Notes: a model not told the origin generated them from the sequence alone. Counted from the stretch's first letter, positions 53,875 through 63,700 are shown. The stretch: DNA of 64,000 nucleotides from an uncultured delta proteobacterium (GCA_903869265.1 CAIPYE010000015.1:434001-498000); one strand, 5' to 3'. Numbers and translations: made by a program.

Positions 53875-55416
53875 TTATTCCCTGCCCCAGAGGATATCGT
53901 ATTTTTCGATATGGACTTCCCGAACCGGCTCAATAATGATCTGCTTGCCTGTGGAACCCTGGAGGTAGTCAATGGTTGCCGCCTCCTCCTTGAGCATCAT
54001 GGCCGCCACCTTCGGGTGCACCTTTAGGACGACATTATCGGGCGAGGCTTTTCTGGCCTCGCGCTCCACCTTACGGAAAATCTCATAACAGATGGTTCGA
54101 CCCGATTTCAACATCCCGTCGCCATGGCAGTAGAGACAAGGTTCGCACATCATGTGCCGCAAGTCCTCCCGGTTGCGCTTGCGGGTCATCTGCACAAGGC
54201 CGAACTCGGAAACCCTGAGGATGTTGATCCGACTCTTATCTTTTTTGGCCGCCTCTTTGAAGGCGGAAAAAACCTCATCCCGATGGATTTCTTCTTCCAT
54301 ATCGATGAAGTCGACAATGATGATGCCGCCAATATTGCGCAGCCTGAGCTGATAGGCGATTTCCTTCACCGCCTCCATATTGGTCTTGAAGATGGTTTCC
54401 TCTAACCCGCTTTTCCCCACATAGCGGCCGGTATTCACATCGATGACCGTCAGAGCCTCGGTGGTTTCGATGATGATATAGCCGCCGCAGCGGAGCCAGA
54501 TCTTTTTATCCAGAGCCCGGTTCACATCCATCTCGACGCCATGGGCATCAAACAGGGGGATGGGGCTGTCCGAAAGGTGCACCCTGCCCTGGAGCTTCGG
54601 GGCAAAGGTTTCCACAAAATGCTGCACCCGGTTGAATGTTTTCTGATCATCGACCACAACCCGCTCCACCTCCGGAGAAAAGATATCGCGCACCACCCGC
54701 AGGGTGATGTCGAGATCCTCATACACCAGGCTCGGAACCGCAGCCTTAGCCGCGATATCCTGAATCTCCCCCCAGGTATGGAGAAGGAATTCCATATCCG
54801 CCTCAAGGTCCTCGTTGGTGGCATTCTCCGCCACGGTCCGCACGATAAAACCGGTACCGGCCGGCCGCAGGGTTTCAATGTCCTGCCGGAGCTGCTTGCG
54901 CACGGTTTCGTCTTCGATCTTGCGCGAAATCCCGATATGATCGGTCATGGGCATGAAGACCAGGTTCCGGCACGGCAGGGTGATGTTACAGGTCAGCCTG
55001 GCCCCCTTGGTGCCGAGAGGCTCCTTACATATCTGCACCAGGATGTCCTGCCCCTCGGTGAGCAGATCGCCGATGTTCAAGCCGGGGGTGCGCCGACAAA
55101 GGGAGTCCGGAGTCTCGTTGCCGCAACAGCCGCCGCCACAGTCCTCAGAGCGGTCGCTTTTGGCCAGACGCTTTTCAAAATCATCGGTGGTGATATGGAC
55201 ATCATCCACGTAGAGAAAGCCGGTGCGCTCCAGGCCGATATCGACAAAGGCCGCCTGCATGCCGGAAAGAACCCGGACAACCCGACCCCGGTAAATATTG
55301 CCCACCAGCCCCTTCTCCCGGGGCTGCTCCAGATAAAATTCCACCAGATTGCCGTGTTCCACCAAGGCAATCCGAATCTCATAGGGTGTGGCGTTGATCA
55401 GCAGTTCGGTAGACAT
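53875..55416 (-). CDS. rng: Ribonuclease G (RNase E/G family)
   Basis: Endoribonuclease in rRNA maturation and mRNA decay. The S1 domain (ENIYRGRVVRVLSGMQAAFV-like text, GFLYVDDV) is interrupted by a Cys-rich insert with Cys at 93, 97, 98 and 107 (EDCGGGCCGNETPDSLC). The RNase domain has the catalytic segment VIDVNTGRYVGKSGLEETIF and IIIVDFIDMEEE; the zinc-link region shows CEPCLYCHGDG. The total of 513 residues is RNase G-sized. A palindromic repeat lies 45-80 bases upstream of the start. Confidence 0.94.
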   Translation of the reverse strand: MSTELLINATPYEIRIALVEHGNLVEFYLEQPREKGLVGNIYRGRVVRVLSGMQAAFVDIGLERTGFLYVDDVHITTDDFEKRLAKSDRSEDCGGGCCGNETPDSLCRRTPGLNIGDLLTEGQDILVQICKEPLGTKGARLTCNITLPCRNLVFMPMTDHIGISRKIEDETVRKQLRQDIETLRPAGTGFIVRTVAENATNEDLEADMEFLLHTWGEIQDIAAKAAVPSLVYEDLDITLRVVRDIFSPEVERVVVDDQKTFNRVQHFVETFAPKLQGRVHLSDSPIPLFDAHGVEMDVNRALDKKIWLRCGGYIIIETTEALTVIDVNTGRYVGKSGLEETIFKTNMEAVKEIAYQLRLRNIGGIIIVDFIDMEEEIHRDEVFSAFKEAAKKDKSRINILRVSEFGLVQMTRKRNREDLRHMMCEPCLYCHGDGMLKSGRTICYEIFRKVEREARKASPDNVVLKVHPKVAAMMLKEEAATIDYLQGSTGKQIIIEPVREVHIEKYDILWGRE

Positions 55417-55460
55417 GACTTCACCAGAAAGATAAATTGAGTTATTAAGACGATCAACTC

Positions 55461-55493
55461 TTGTTGAAATCGCAACAAGCCGCGATTACAACG
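55461..55493 (-). repeat. Imperfect palindromic repeat, copy B
   Basis: The minus strand reads CGTTGTAATCGCG, then GCTTGT, then TGCGATTTCAACAA, nearly identical to 38575-38606. It sits about 45 bases upstream of the rng start codon, pointing toward it. Confidence 0.55.
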
Positions 55494-55569
55494 GTTATTG
55501 CTTTGTACTTCTTTGATGTTGTGTTACGGACCTGTGGCCTTTTTCCCTTTTTACAAATTCATCAACTCT

Positions 55570-58110
55570 TCACTTTTCATTTACCAGATACGGCTCACTC
55601 GCCACCTTCAAAACCCTGGCCCGGCGAATTTCTTCTTCGGGCAGCCCGAAAAGCTTGGCTGCCACCTCCACCGGCTTGCCCCCCGGCTGCCCTGGGGCGT
55701 TGAACAAGGACAGCTCCAGCTGGCCCTCCGGGGTCAGACGCAGGGTATGCAGCAGGGGCCGCAGATCGAGTTGCTTTTGCAAACCCTTGCGCAAAACCAC
55801 CACCGGCAGGCTCTCCTGGGCCATGACTCGGTCCAGCTCCTCCTGGGCGGGCAATTTCGGCAAACGAAGATGATAGGTGGTAACCATGGTGCCTGCATGT
55901 TCCTTGCCTGCCAGCACAGCCTGACTCACGACCAGCCCCTCGGGAAGCTGACGGTTCATCGCCGGCACAAAGGCGCCCAAGTCGGCCAGCGGCTCCGAGA
56001 GATCAATCAAAACAAATTCGGCCAGGCTTTCCGTACCCAAGGGCAGGGCCGGACTGAAGGAAACCTTGGGAGTCGGGTTGAACCCTTGGGAAAAATTAAG
56101 CGGCAGCTTGGCCCGACTGAAGGCTCGGAAAAAGACTTGGAGCAGCTCCAGATGACTGAGCAGCCTGGCATTGCCCAACCGGGAGTAGGTGAGTTTGTAG
56201 ACAAAATGCTGGCGAGCTGCCTGTTTTACCGCAGAAACCTCCGGCGGAACCGCTTCGCTTACCGCCGCCTCTAGTTGAACTTCCTCGATCTTGCGACGAT
56301 GGACAACGGGCTTAAGAATCTTCAAGTCGCAGACCCCGCATTGCTGGCAGCCATGCACCCGGCAATCCGGGGTATACTCTTCCCGCAGGGCCTTGGCATA
56401 TTCCTCGGCAAAAAAATCATCCCGGACCCCGACGCCAAGGTGCTGCCATGGCAGAGGTTCATCCACTTCCCTCCGGCGCAGGTAAGTATCCAGCTCCAAA
56501 CCACAGGCAACAGCAGCATCCTGCCAGCGATTCAGATCAAAATGCTCGGACCAGGCGTCCATGCGCGCGCCCCGCTGCCATGCCTCTTCAAGCAACCGGC
56601 TCAAACGACGATCACCCCGGGAAAAAACCCCTTCCAGATAGCTCATCCGCGGATCATTCCGTTTCAGGGTGCAGTTCTTTCCATACAGCCGTTTCTTGAT
56701 GGCATCCATCCGCTCATAGCCTTCGGCCATGGAAAGCTGAGGCTCCCGTTCAAACACGGTGTGGGGCTTGGGCACAAAAGTGGCGGCGCTGACATTCACC
56801 CGGCAATTGCCGCCTTTCCCGGCTTTGAGCACCTTCTGGGCCAGGGCCGGAATCGCGGCCACATCCTCCTTGGTTTCCGTGGGCAACCCGAACATGAAGT
56901 AGAGCTTAATCAATTTCCAACCCAGACCATAGGCCGCATCCGCCGTGGCCACAAGATCTTCCTCGGTGATCCCCTTGTTGATCACCCGGCGCAACCGGTC
57001 GGAACCGGCCTCGGGGGCCAGGGTGAAGCCGGTCTTGCGCACCCGCTTGATCTGCTCCATGATTGCCGGGGTGAGAGTGCCGACCCGCAAAGAGGGTAGA
57101 GAAACAGAAACATGTTCCTTGGCAAAGCGGTTCATCAGCCGCACCAGCAACTCGCTCAGGCAGGAATAATCGCCAGTGGAGAGCGACAGCAAAGCCAACT
57201 CCTCGAAACCGCCCTCGGCAATGCCTTTTTCCGCCATGGCAAAGATTTTCTCCGGGGTGCGTTCCCGCACCGGCCGGTAGATCATGCCCGCCTGGCAGAA
57301 ACGGCAACCCCGGGTACAGCCCCGGGCAATCTCCAACCCAAACCGATCATGGACGATCCGGGTAAGCGGCACCAGGGGGGGCTGTTCGATGGAGGCGGCT
57401 TCAAGGTCGGCAAGAATCCGCCTCCGTACTACGCCATCGCCGGAAAACGTTTGCATCCCGAGAAAATTACCGGTCGCAGCGTAGTACGGTTCAAAAAAAG
57501 ACGGAACATACACACCCTCGATCCGGCTGAGCCGCTCCAGAACCGCCTGCCGATCTTCCCCGCTTTCCTTGGCTGCGCCAACAACTTCGGCGATTTCCAG
57601 CACCGCCTCCTCCCCGTCACCCAGGAGAATGGCGTCAAAAAAATCCGCCACCGGCTCAGGATGGAAGGCGCAGGGTCCGCCACCAATCACCAAGGGATGG
57701 GCCTCGGTCCGTTCCGCGCTACGAAACGGCAGCCCGGCCAGGTCAAGAATGGTGAGGATATTGGTATAGCAGAGCTCATAGGGCAGGGTGATGCCGAGGA
57801 TATCAAAATCCGCCACCGACCGCTGCGATTCCAGGGAAAACAGGGGCAAACGGTGGGCGCGAAGCAGGTCCTCCAGGTCGCGATCCGGGGTATAGACCCG
57901 CTCGGCCAGCATGTTCTCACGACCGTTGACGATGTGATAGAGAATCTGCAAGCCCTGGTGGGACATGCCCAGTTCATAAAGATCAGGGAAGGCCAGCACC
58001 ATGCGGAGGGAAACACCGTCCCAATCCTTTTTCACCACATGCAGCTCGTTACCGCCGTACCTGCTGGGCTGTCGCACCTGCGGCAGCAGGGCGTCTATCT
58101 CACTATCCAT
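55570..58110 (-). CDS. Radical SAM protein (TIGR03960/TIGR03936 fusion)
   Basis: The N-terminal part has a B12-binding-like region (VSLRMVLAFPDLYELGMSHQ, LGITLPYELCYTNILTILDL). The radical SAM domain carries CTRGCRFCQAGM (CX3CX2C for the 4Fe-4S cluster). The C-terminal ~220 residues are the DUF2344/TIGR03936 domain (VYKLTYSRLGNARLLSHLEL, FSQGFNPTPKVSFSPALPLG). This two-part protein is common next to rng in many bacteria; a role in RNA modification or processing is suspected but unproven. The start was set at ATG 58110 (AGGA upstream); the frame opens at 58176. Confidence 0.92.
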   Translation of the reverse strand: MDSEIDALLPQVRQPSRYGGNELHVVKKDWDGVSLRMVLAFPDLYELGMSHQGLQILYHIVNGRENMLAERVYTPDRDLEDLLRAHRLPLFSLESQRSVADFDILGITLPYELCYTNILTILDLAGLPFRSAERTEAHPLVIGGGPCAFHPEPVADFFDAILLGDGEEAVLEIAEVVGAAKESGEDRQAVLERLSRIEGVYVPSFFEPYYAATGNFLGMQTFSGDGVVRRRILADLEAASIEQPPLVPLTRIVHDRFGLEIARGCTRGCRFCQAGMIYRPVRERTPEKIFAMAEKGIAEGGFEELALLSLSTGDYSCLSELLVRLMNRFAKEHVSVSLPSLRVGTLTPAIMEQIKRVRKTGFTLAPEAGSDRLRRVINKGITEEDLVATADAAYGLGWKLIKLYFMFGLPTETKEDVAAIPALAQKVLKAGKGGNCRVNVSAATFVPKPHTVFEREPQLSMAEGYERMDAIKKRLYGKNCTLKRNDPRMSYLEGVFSRGDRRLSRLLEEAWQRGARMDAWSEHFDLNRWQDAAVACGLELDTYLRRREVDEPLPWQHLGVGVRDDFFAEEYAKALREEYTPDCRVHGCQQCGVCDLKILKPVVHRRKIEEVQLEAAVSEAVPPEVSAVKQAARQHFVYKLTYSRLGNARLLSHLELLQVFFRAFSRAKLPLNFSQGFNPTPKVSFSPALPLGTESLAEFVLIDLSEPLADLGAFVPAMNRQLPEGLVVSQAVLAGKEHAGTMVTTYHLRLPKLPAQEELDRVMAQESLPVVVLRKGLQKQLDLRPLLHTLRLTPEGQLELSLFNAPGQPGGKPVEVAAKLFGLPEEEIRRARVLKVASEPYLVNEK

Positions 58111-58194
58111 TTGTAATTCCTGAACAAAATCGACCGAAAGAGATCGCTTGATCGTTAAAGTGTTGGCCTGATCCAAAACAGAAGATGCTACTGG

Positions 58195-59034
58195 TTATTG
58201 CACGGGCACCAGTTGAAAACCGGGCGGCAGGTCCACCCGGAAATCACCCGTGCCGAAGCTGGCATCGGGCAGCCAGTCTCCCAGAGTGAGCTCCATGACC
58301 GCACCGTTATTGTCGGCATGAATCCTGATCACCCCTGGCAGCCGACAGTTGTCCAACCCGCCTTCGGAGGCTGGCGCATAATCGTCATACCGGACATCGA
58401 CCATGATCCGGCCATCAGGGTCTGCCACCAGGTGTCGGAGGATTACCTTTTCCGTAGGATCAAAAAGCACATGCCGCCGAAGCCCCTTCCCCTCAGAAAC
58501 GTCAGCAGCATAGGCAAGCTCCAGCCAGACTCCTTGCCCTTCCGGGTCTTGGGCCACGGAAAAAATCCGCAGCTTCTCGGGAGCCAGTCGACCTGCAAGC
58601 CAGTAGAACGCGTGGGCTGGATCAAAACCTTGGGGGGCATACTTCTTAAAGGCGGCGGCGGTGACCAGCCCCTCATAGCCCTTGGCCTCCGGCACCGCGA
58701 CATACCGGAAAAAAGTTCCATCCGTAGCCAAGAACATCATGGGCTGGCCCAGGGGATTAAGACCGGTAAATTTCAAAAAAGAAGGGGCCTTGGCCTGGAC
58801 AAAACCGGAAATCGTGCCATTCTGCACCAGTGATTTCAGCGAAAGCCGCACCTGGGCATCAAGACAGCAAGGGCAATCCTGCTGCCGGGCCATGGTCTCG
58901 CGGAACAGCGCAACTGCTTGCTGCTGCTGCAATTCGGCAAGCGGTCGGGTGGTCGGCAGGGTGGCGCATCCGCCACTCAACAGCAGAAAAACGGCAAGCC
59001 CGCCCAACAAGACCCGAAAGCAGACACGATTCAT
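58195..59034 (-). CDS. Outer-membrane lipoprotein, LolB/DUF4292-like
   Basis: VLLGGLAVFLLLSGGCATLP is a lipoprotein signal. The mature part has DAQVRLSLKSLVQNGTISGF, FLKFTGLNPLGQPMMFLATD and strands typical of the LolA/LolB fold. It also has an unusual CPCC pair near the N-terminus (QDCPCCLDAQ). Its start overlaps the stop of the TPR lipoprotein gene by 4 bases (ATGA), so the two are coupled and may act together at the outer membrane. Confidence 0.82.
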   Translation of the reverse strand: MNRVCFRVLLGGLAVFLLLSGGCATLPTTRPLAELQQQQAVALFRETMARQQDCPCCLDAQVRLSLKSLVQNGTISGFVQAKAPSFLKFTGLNPLGQPMMFLATDGTFFRYVAVPEAKGYEGLVTAAAFKKYAPQGFDPAHAFYWLAGRLAPEKLRIFSVAQDPEGQGVWLELAYAADVSEGKGLRRHVLFDPTEKVILRHLVADPDGRIMVDVRYDDYAPASEGGLDNCRLPGVIRIHADNNGAVMELTLGDWLPDASFGTGDFRVDLPPGFQLVPVQ

Positions 59035-60776
59035 TTTGCCTCGCCGGCCTGGCCGTCCTCGGGAGACAGGGCCTCAAGCTTGCGGCGAACCGCCTCCTTC
59101 TTGTCTTTTTCCTCATAAAACTCAAGCGATTTCACATAGGCCTTGCGAGCCCTCGGGCTGTCATTGTTTTTCAGATAGGCATCGCCAAGGTGTTCGTAAA
59201 TCGTCGGATCATCGGGAGACAATGCCACTGCCAGCTCCAGTTCCCGGACTGCGGCGGGAAAGTCCCCCAGTTGGTAGTAAACCCAGCCCATACTGTCCCG
59301 GACAAAGCCATCCTTTGGCAACTGAGCGACGGCCTGCTCGATATAGACCTTGGCTTCTTCCAGATTCCGACCCTCCTCGGCCCAGGTATATCCAACATAG
59401 TTCAGGGCCTTGGCATGTTTCGGCTCCCGCTTCAGCACCTCTTCCATCTGGTGCAGAGCCCCGGCCAAATCATTGAGCTTATGGAGAAACAGGGCATATT
59501 CGTAATTTGCCTCCACATTGCCAGGAAAATCGGCAAAGGCCTGGGTGAACACCCCGTGGGCCTTATCAATCTTGTCCTGACCCGCGTAGAGCATTGCCAG
59601 GGCCACATAAAAGTTGAGCCTCCGGTTCTGCTTGTCGGCCATGGCCTGCCGCAGAACCTTCTCCGCTCCTGGAAAATCCCTTTCCTCCTGCATGATCCTG
59701 GCCAGCATGATAACCGACTCCTCATAGGCAGGGCTGCTTGGTCGGACCTGCTTGAGAAGCTTCTTGGTGGCGGCAATATCGCCCTGCTGGTAATAGGCCA
59801 GGATCAACAACGCCCTAGCCCCATCTGAATGGGGATCTTTCTTGAGGATTGCATTCAGCCGCATGACGGCATCGAGGCGTCTCCCTGCATCGAGGAGAAT
59901 CCGGCAGATGGCAAGCTCGACCTTGGCCGGGTTAGCCGATATGTCTCGCAGATTTTCCATCTCCTTGATCGCCTTGTCCACCTCCCCCTGCCGAAAATAG
60001 ACATTGGCCAGGAAGCCCCTGGCCCTTTCATCGGATCCGTCTTCTTCGAGAAGCCGATGGTAGATGGCGATGGCTTCGGGATAACGCTTCTCCTGCTCAT
60101 ACAATTCCGCCGCCTCATAGGCCAGCGTCGGCGACCAATTAAGGGTCAGGGCTTTATCAAAAGACTCCGCAGCCTTATCAAAAAGACCCATCTCCTGGTA
60201 GAGCTTGGCCAGATAATAGTACCCGGCATAGGAATCAGGGTTGATCTCCGCCAGTTTTTCCAAGACCTGCCGCGCCTTTTCGTAATCATGCATTCGGGCA
60301 TACAACCCACCCAGCAACAGGCGGACATTAAAGTTTTGCGGATCATCGACCAGAATGGCCTGATACATCTTGGCCGCCTCGTCGAACCGCTCCATGATGC
60401 TGTAGAGATTACCCAGGAGCGCACGGGCCTCCGAATCCTTGGGATTCAGGGCGATGAGCCTGTTCACCCATTCAACCGCCTGTTCCCGTTGCCCGGTTTT
60501 GACAAGCAGCCCGGCCAGGGAACGCATGACGTGCCCAGCCAACCGGTCGCAAACCAGGGCCTGCTTATAAGCGCAAATGGCCTCATCATAACGGCCTTCA
60601 ATCTCTGCCGATTTACCCCAGAGAAAATTAAAATAAGAACAGCCCCTGTCCACCGCTTCATCGTAGGGTTCGAGATCTGCGGCAAAGGGTGGCTGTCCAG
60701 CCACCCCGCGAATGGCCGGGGCGCACGACAGACAGCAGAAAGCCAACCCACAGACAATCAGCAAACGCTTCAGCAT
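59031..60776 (-). CDS. TPR-repeat lipoprotein
   Basis: MLKRLLIVCGLAFCCLSC gives a lipidated Cys 18. The remaining ~560 residues are tandem TPRs throughout (for example DEAAKMYQAILVDDPQNFNV, RRLDAVMRLNAILKKDPHSD, HQMEEVLKREPKHAKALNYV), about 14 in number. No enzymatic domain. It is translationally coupled to the LolB-like gene and could organise an outer-membrane complex; function unknown. Confidence 0.86.
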   Translation of the reverse strand: MLKRLLIVCGLAFCCLSCAPAIRGVAGQPPFAADLEPYDEAVDRGCSYFNFLWGKSAEIEGRYDEAICAYKQALVCDRLAGHVMRSLAGLLVKTGQREQAVEWVNRLIALNPKDSEARALLGNLYSIMERFDEAAKMYQAILVDDPQNFNVRLLLGGLYARMHDYEKARQVLEKLAEINPDSYAGYYYLAKLYQEMGLFDKAAESFDKALTLNWSPTLAYEAAELYEQEKRYPEAIAIYHRLLEEDGSDERARGFLANVYFRQGEVDKAIKEMENLRDISANPAKVELAICRILLDAGRRLDAVMRLNAILKKDPHSDGARALLILAYYQQGDIAATKKLLKQVRPSSPAYEESVIMLARIMQEERDFPGAEKVLRQAMADKQNRRLNFYVALAMLYAGQDKIDKAHGVFTQAFADFPGNVEANYEYALFLHKLNDLAGALHQMEEVLKREPKHAKALNYVGYTWAEEGRNLEEAKVYIEQAVAQLPKDGFVRDSMGWVYYQLGDFPAAVRELELAVALSPDDPTIYEHLGDAYLKNNDSPRARKAYVKSLEFYEEKDKKEAVRRKLEALSPEDGQAGEAK

Positions 60777-60831
60777 ATACAGTTTCTCCCTTCAGGCCTT
60801 GGCCCAACCCATGATTTCCCTGCCCAGACCT

Positions 60832-61464
60832 TCATAATCCACAACCACAATTATCTTGCCACGCTCTCAAAAGATCGGCCACATTTTCCATGACCAGGGC
60901 ATGCACGGCCCCGGCGTCCCCTGTTCCATCAATACGCCGGATATTGGCGCCCTTGAGATCGGCAAAGATTCCGGCTACCCGGGCCAAGGTCTCTTCCTGC
61001 TCAAAATCGTTCAAGGTATCGCCCCGGAGCTTCTGCACCCGGTGCACCCCCAGAGACACAGGCGCCTCAAGCATAATAACCATATCCGGCACCGGCGCAA
61101 ACAATTCATTTGCCGCAATGACTTTTTGCGGATCATGCCCGGCCGCGCCCTGATAGGCGGCGGTGGAATAATAGTACCGGTCGGTGAGCACCACCTGACC
61201 AAGGGCCAGAGCAGGAGCGATGACCTGCGCCACATGCTCACGCCGGTCATCAAGGAAAAGAGCCAGCTCCTCTTCTGGGGTTACGCTCTTCCTATTTTTA
61301 TACAATTGCCTGATTTTGCGACCATACTGCCCATCGGTGGGCTCACGGGTCGTAACCACGCGCAAGCCCCGCTGGCGCAGAACCCCGGCCAGCATCTCAA
61401 TCTGGGTGGTCTTGCCGGTCCCGTCGATTCCTTCAAAGGCGATGAGCAATCCTTTTTTTTCCAT
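60832..61464 (-). CDS. tmk: Thymidylate kinase
   Basis: Phosphorylates dTMP to dTDP. P-loop AFEGIDGTGKTTQIEMLAGV, TTREPTDGQYGRKIR, DRYYYSTAAYQGAAGHDP and the LID region are present. At 210 residues the length is normal. It is located between pdxA and the TPR lipoprotein gene. Confidence 0.95.
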   Translation of the reverse strand: MEKKGLLIAFEGIDGTGKTTQIEMLAGVLRQRGLRVVTTREPTDGQYGRKIRQLYKNRKSVTPEEELALFLDDRREHVAQVIAPALALGQVVLTDRYYYSTAAYQGAAGHDPQKVIAANELFAPVPDMVIMLEAPVSLGVHRVQKLRGDTLNDFEQEETLARVAGIFADLKGANIRRIDGTGDAGAVHALVMENVADLLRAWQDNCGCGL

Positions 61465-61481
61465 CCAGTGAGACCCTCTAC

Positions 61482-61513
61482 AGCTTATAGCTGGCCGCTG
61501 GCAGCTATAAGCT
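61482..61513. repeat. AGCT-type hairpin at the pdxA stop
   Basis: AGCTTATAGCTG and CAGCTATAAGCT form a perfect 12 bp inverted repeat with an 8-base loop, spanning the pdxA stop codon. It is similar in style to the hairpin at 50448 between proB and proA. Confidence 0.55.
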
Positions 61514-62522
61514 TTTGTCTGTTGGCCACAATGGCCTCAGCCATGGAGACTGCGGCCGCCAAGCTCGTGGGTTCAGCCAACCCCTTGCCCGCGATATCGT
61601 AGGCAGTGCCGTGATCCACCGAGGTTCGGACCATGGGCAACCCCAGAGTCACATTCACCCCGTCGCTGAAATGCAGGAGCTTGAAGGGGATCAAGCCCTG
61701 ATCGTGGTACATGCAGACCACTGCGTCAAACTGCCCGGCCACGGCCTTATTGAATACCGTGTCCGGCGGAAACGGTCCCTCGACCAGCCAACCGGCCCGA
61801 CGGCCAGCCGCAACAGCCGGACCAATGACCCGCTGTTCCTCATCACCGAACATCCCGTCTTCCCCTCCATGGGGATTCATGCCTGCCACCGCCAGACGCG
61901 GCTGTGGCACAGCAAAATCATCGCGCAGGGCTTGGCCGGTAATGGTGATCATCCGCAGCACCGCCTCCTGGGTAATGGCAGCAGGCACCTCTGCCAGGGG
62001 TTGATGGATGGAAACCAGGGTAATCTTGAGGATGGGGCCTGCCATCATCATGGCAAAATCCCTTGCCTGACAAAGCTCGGCCAGCATCTCGGTGTGTCCG
62101 GGAAACCGATAGCCTCCGGCCTTCAGCGCACCCTTGCTTATGGGGCAGGTCACCAGGCCCGCCAATTGCCCCTGCCGGACAAGTCGCACCCCTTCCTCGA
62201 TATAGCACCCCATGGCCCTCCCTGTTTCAATGGTGGGGTTTCCCCAAATGAGTCCATCGCCAAGATCGGACAGGGAAAGAACATTGAGCGCCTGCGACTG
62301 CAAAGATTCGCCCGGATGCCAGGCAACCACCCGGATTTCGATCCCAAGCGCCTCGGCGCATCGACGCAATACCCCGGCATCGCCGATGACCACTGGCCAC
62401 AAGGCACTTTTCTGCCCGGTCTGGGCAAAAAAACGCAGGATGATCTCCGGCCCGATGCCCACCGGACAGCCCATGGTAATTCCCAAGGGGGATTTTTTTG
62501 CTTCAGATCCAGTCCGCACCAT
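61485..62522 (-). CDS. pdxA: 4-hydroxythreonine-4-phosphate dehydrogenase
   Basis: Acts in the DXP-dependent pyridoxal phosphate pathway. Features: LGITMGCPVGIGPEIILRFF, CPISKGALKAGGYRFPGHTE, AGMNPHGGEDGMFGDEE and CMYHDQGLIPFKLLHFSDGV (metal His/Asp residues), ending RTSVDHGTAYDIAGKG. The ATG at 62522 overlaps the yraN stop (TGATG), giving coupling. Confidence 0.95.
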   Translation of the reverse strand: MVRTGSEAKKSPLGITMGCPVGIGPEIILRFFAQTGQKSALWPVVIGDAGVLRRCAEALGIEIRVVAWHPGESLQSQALNVLSLSDLGDGLIWGNPTIETGRAMGCYIEEGVRLVRQGQLAGLVTCPISKGALKAGGYRFPGHTEMLAELCQARDFAMMMAGPILKITLVSIHQPLAEVPAAITQEAVLRMITITGQALRDDFAVPQPRLAVAGMNPHGGEDGMFGDEEQRVIGPAVAAGRRAGWLVEGPFPPDTVFNKAVAGQFDAVVCMYHDQGLIPFKLLHFSDGVNVTLGLPMVRTSVDHGTAYDIAGKGLAEPTSLAAAVSMAEAIVANRQKLIAASGQL

Positions 62523-62914
62523 CAAGCTCCATAGCTCAAGTCAAAGGCGTTTTTCACCAGTTCGATCACCGGTACAGCCTCCCCGGAAAAACTGATCGCC
62601 ACCACGTCAAAACGGGCCGATTGCCCTTCCCTGCCGGTCTCGGCCAGGTATTCCAGGGCAACCCTGGAAATCTGTCGACACTTGGCCGGAGTCACTGCCT
62701 CGAAGGGATGTCCGCACTGATGGCCACGTCTGGTCTTGACCTCGACAAAAACCAAAGTTCCCTTCTCCTCGGCAATAATATCGATCTCCCCAAGCTTGGT
62801 TCGATAATTTCTCACAATAACCCGATAGCCATGCCGGGAAAGATACTGGCAGGCAAGCGTCTCTCCCTGCTGGCCAAGGGGGATTTTTTCCGCCCCCTTT
62901 ATTTTCCCGAACAA
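62522..62914 (-). CDS. yraN: UPF0102 (YraN) nuclease-like protein
   Basis: 130-residue endonuclease-fold protein of unknown substrate. Family text: GQQGETLACQYLSRHGYRVI, RNYRTKLGEIDIIAEEKGTL, VFVEVKTRRG with the restriction-enzyme-like E-VK motif. It overlaps the rnhB 3' end by 16 bases and pdxA by one base, the usual rplS-rnhB-yraN order. Confidence 0.92.
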   Translation of the reverse strand: MFGKIKGAEKIPLGQQGETLACQYLSRHGYRVIVRNYRTKLGEIDIIAEEKGTLVFVEVKTRRGHQCGHPFEAVTPAKCRQISRVALEYLAETGREGQSARFDVVAISFSGEAVPVIELVKNAFDLSYGA

Positions 62915-63546
62915 TCGCGCACCGGCTTAAAGCTCTGGCGGTGGATGGGACAGGGTCCGATCTCCCGGATAACCCGGCGATGCTCGGCAGTGGGATAGCC
63001 CTTGTGTCTGGCAAAATTATACTGGGGGTATTCGAGATGGTACTGTTCCATGATCGCATCCCGAGTCACCTTGGCGACAATGGAGGCGGCGGAGATGGTG
63101 GCGCTACGCGAATCTCCCTTGACCAGAGCCTTCTGCTCCACAGCCATTGGCACGGTGAATTTCCCGTCGACCAGCAGAAAGTCGGGCAGGCCCGGCAACT
63201 TTTCCACCGCCTTCCGCATGGCCAAAAGCGAAGCTTGCAGGATATTGAGCCGATCGATCTCCGCGGCGGAAACGATTCCCACCCCGATTTTCGCTTCAAG
63301 CACAACGAGCCGATGCGCCAGCTCCCTACGGACTTTGGCGCTCAATTTCTTTGAATCTTGGAATTGCTGATACTCGCAGTGAAGCGGAAGAATAACGCAG
63401 GCGGCAACCACCGGCCCGGCCAACGGCCCCCGACCGGCTTCGTCGGTGCCGGCCACAATGGCGTAGCCCTGACTGATCAAAGATCGTTCAATGGCAAAGG
63501 TGTCTCCGGCAGGAGAATCTGACCACAGTGTTATCGCCTTGGACAA
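62899..63546 (-). CDS. rnhB: Ribonuclease HII
   Basis: Removes RNA from RNA/DNA hybrids, including single ribonucleotides. The catalytic segment AGTDEAGRGPLAGPVVAACV is intact, with LVDGKFTVP, SISAASIVAKVTRDAIM (as SATISAASIVAKVTRD) and the basic C-terminus YPTAEHRRVIREIGPCPIHR. The frame is open to 63654, but the TTG at 63546 has AAGGTGG upstream and gives the usual ~215-residue length; other starts (ATG 63594) are possible. Confidence 0.92.
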   Translation of the reverse strand: MSKAITLWSDSPAGDTFAIERSLISQGYAIVAGTDEAGRGPLAGPVVAACVILPLHCEYQQFQDSKKLSAKVRRELAHRLVVLEAKIGVGIVSAAEIDRLNILQASLLAMRKAVEKLPGLPDFLLVDGKFTVPMAVEQKALVKGDSRSATISAASIVAKVTRDAIMEQYHLEYPQYNFARHKGYPTAEHRRVIREIGPCPIHRQSFKPVRDCSGK

Positions 63547-63700
63547 GACGCACCACCTTGTAGATAAGCCGTTGTAACAAAATAATGTCGTCATCTGAAT
63601 GACCCAAACGGCATAAAGAGCCGTAGCAGTGCTAACGGCGACAAAAGGGGGCAAGACAACAGAGTTACTTCGTAACGGCTCTTAAGCCGAAAGGACCACG

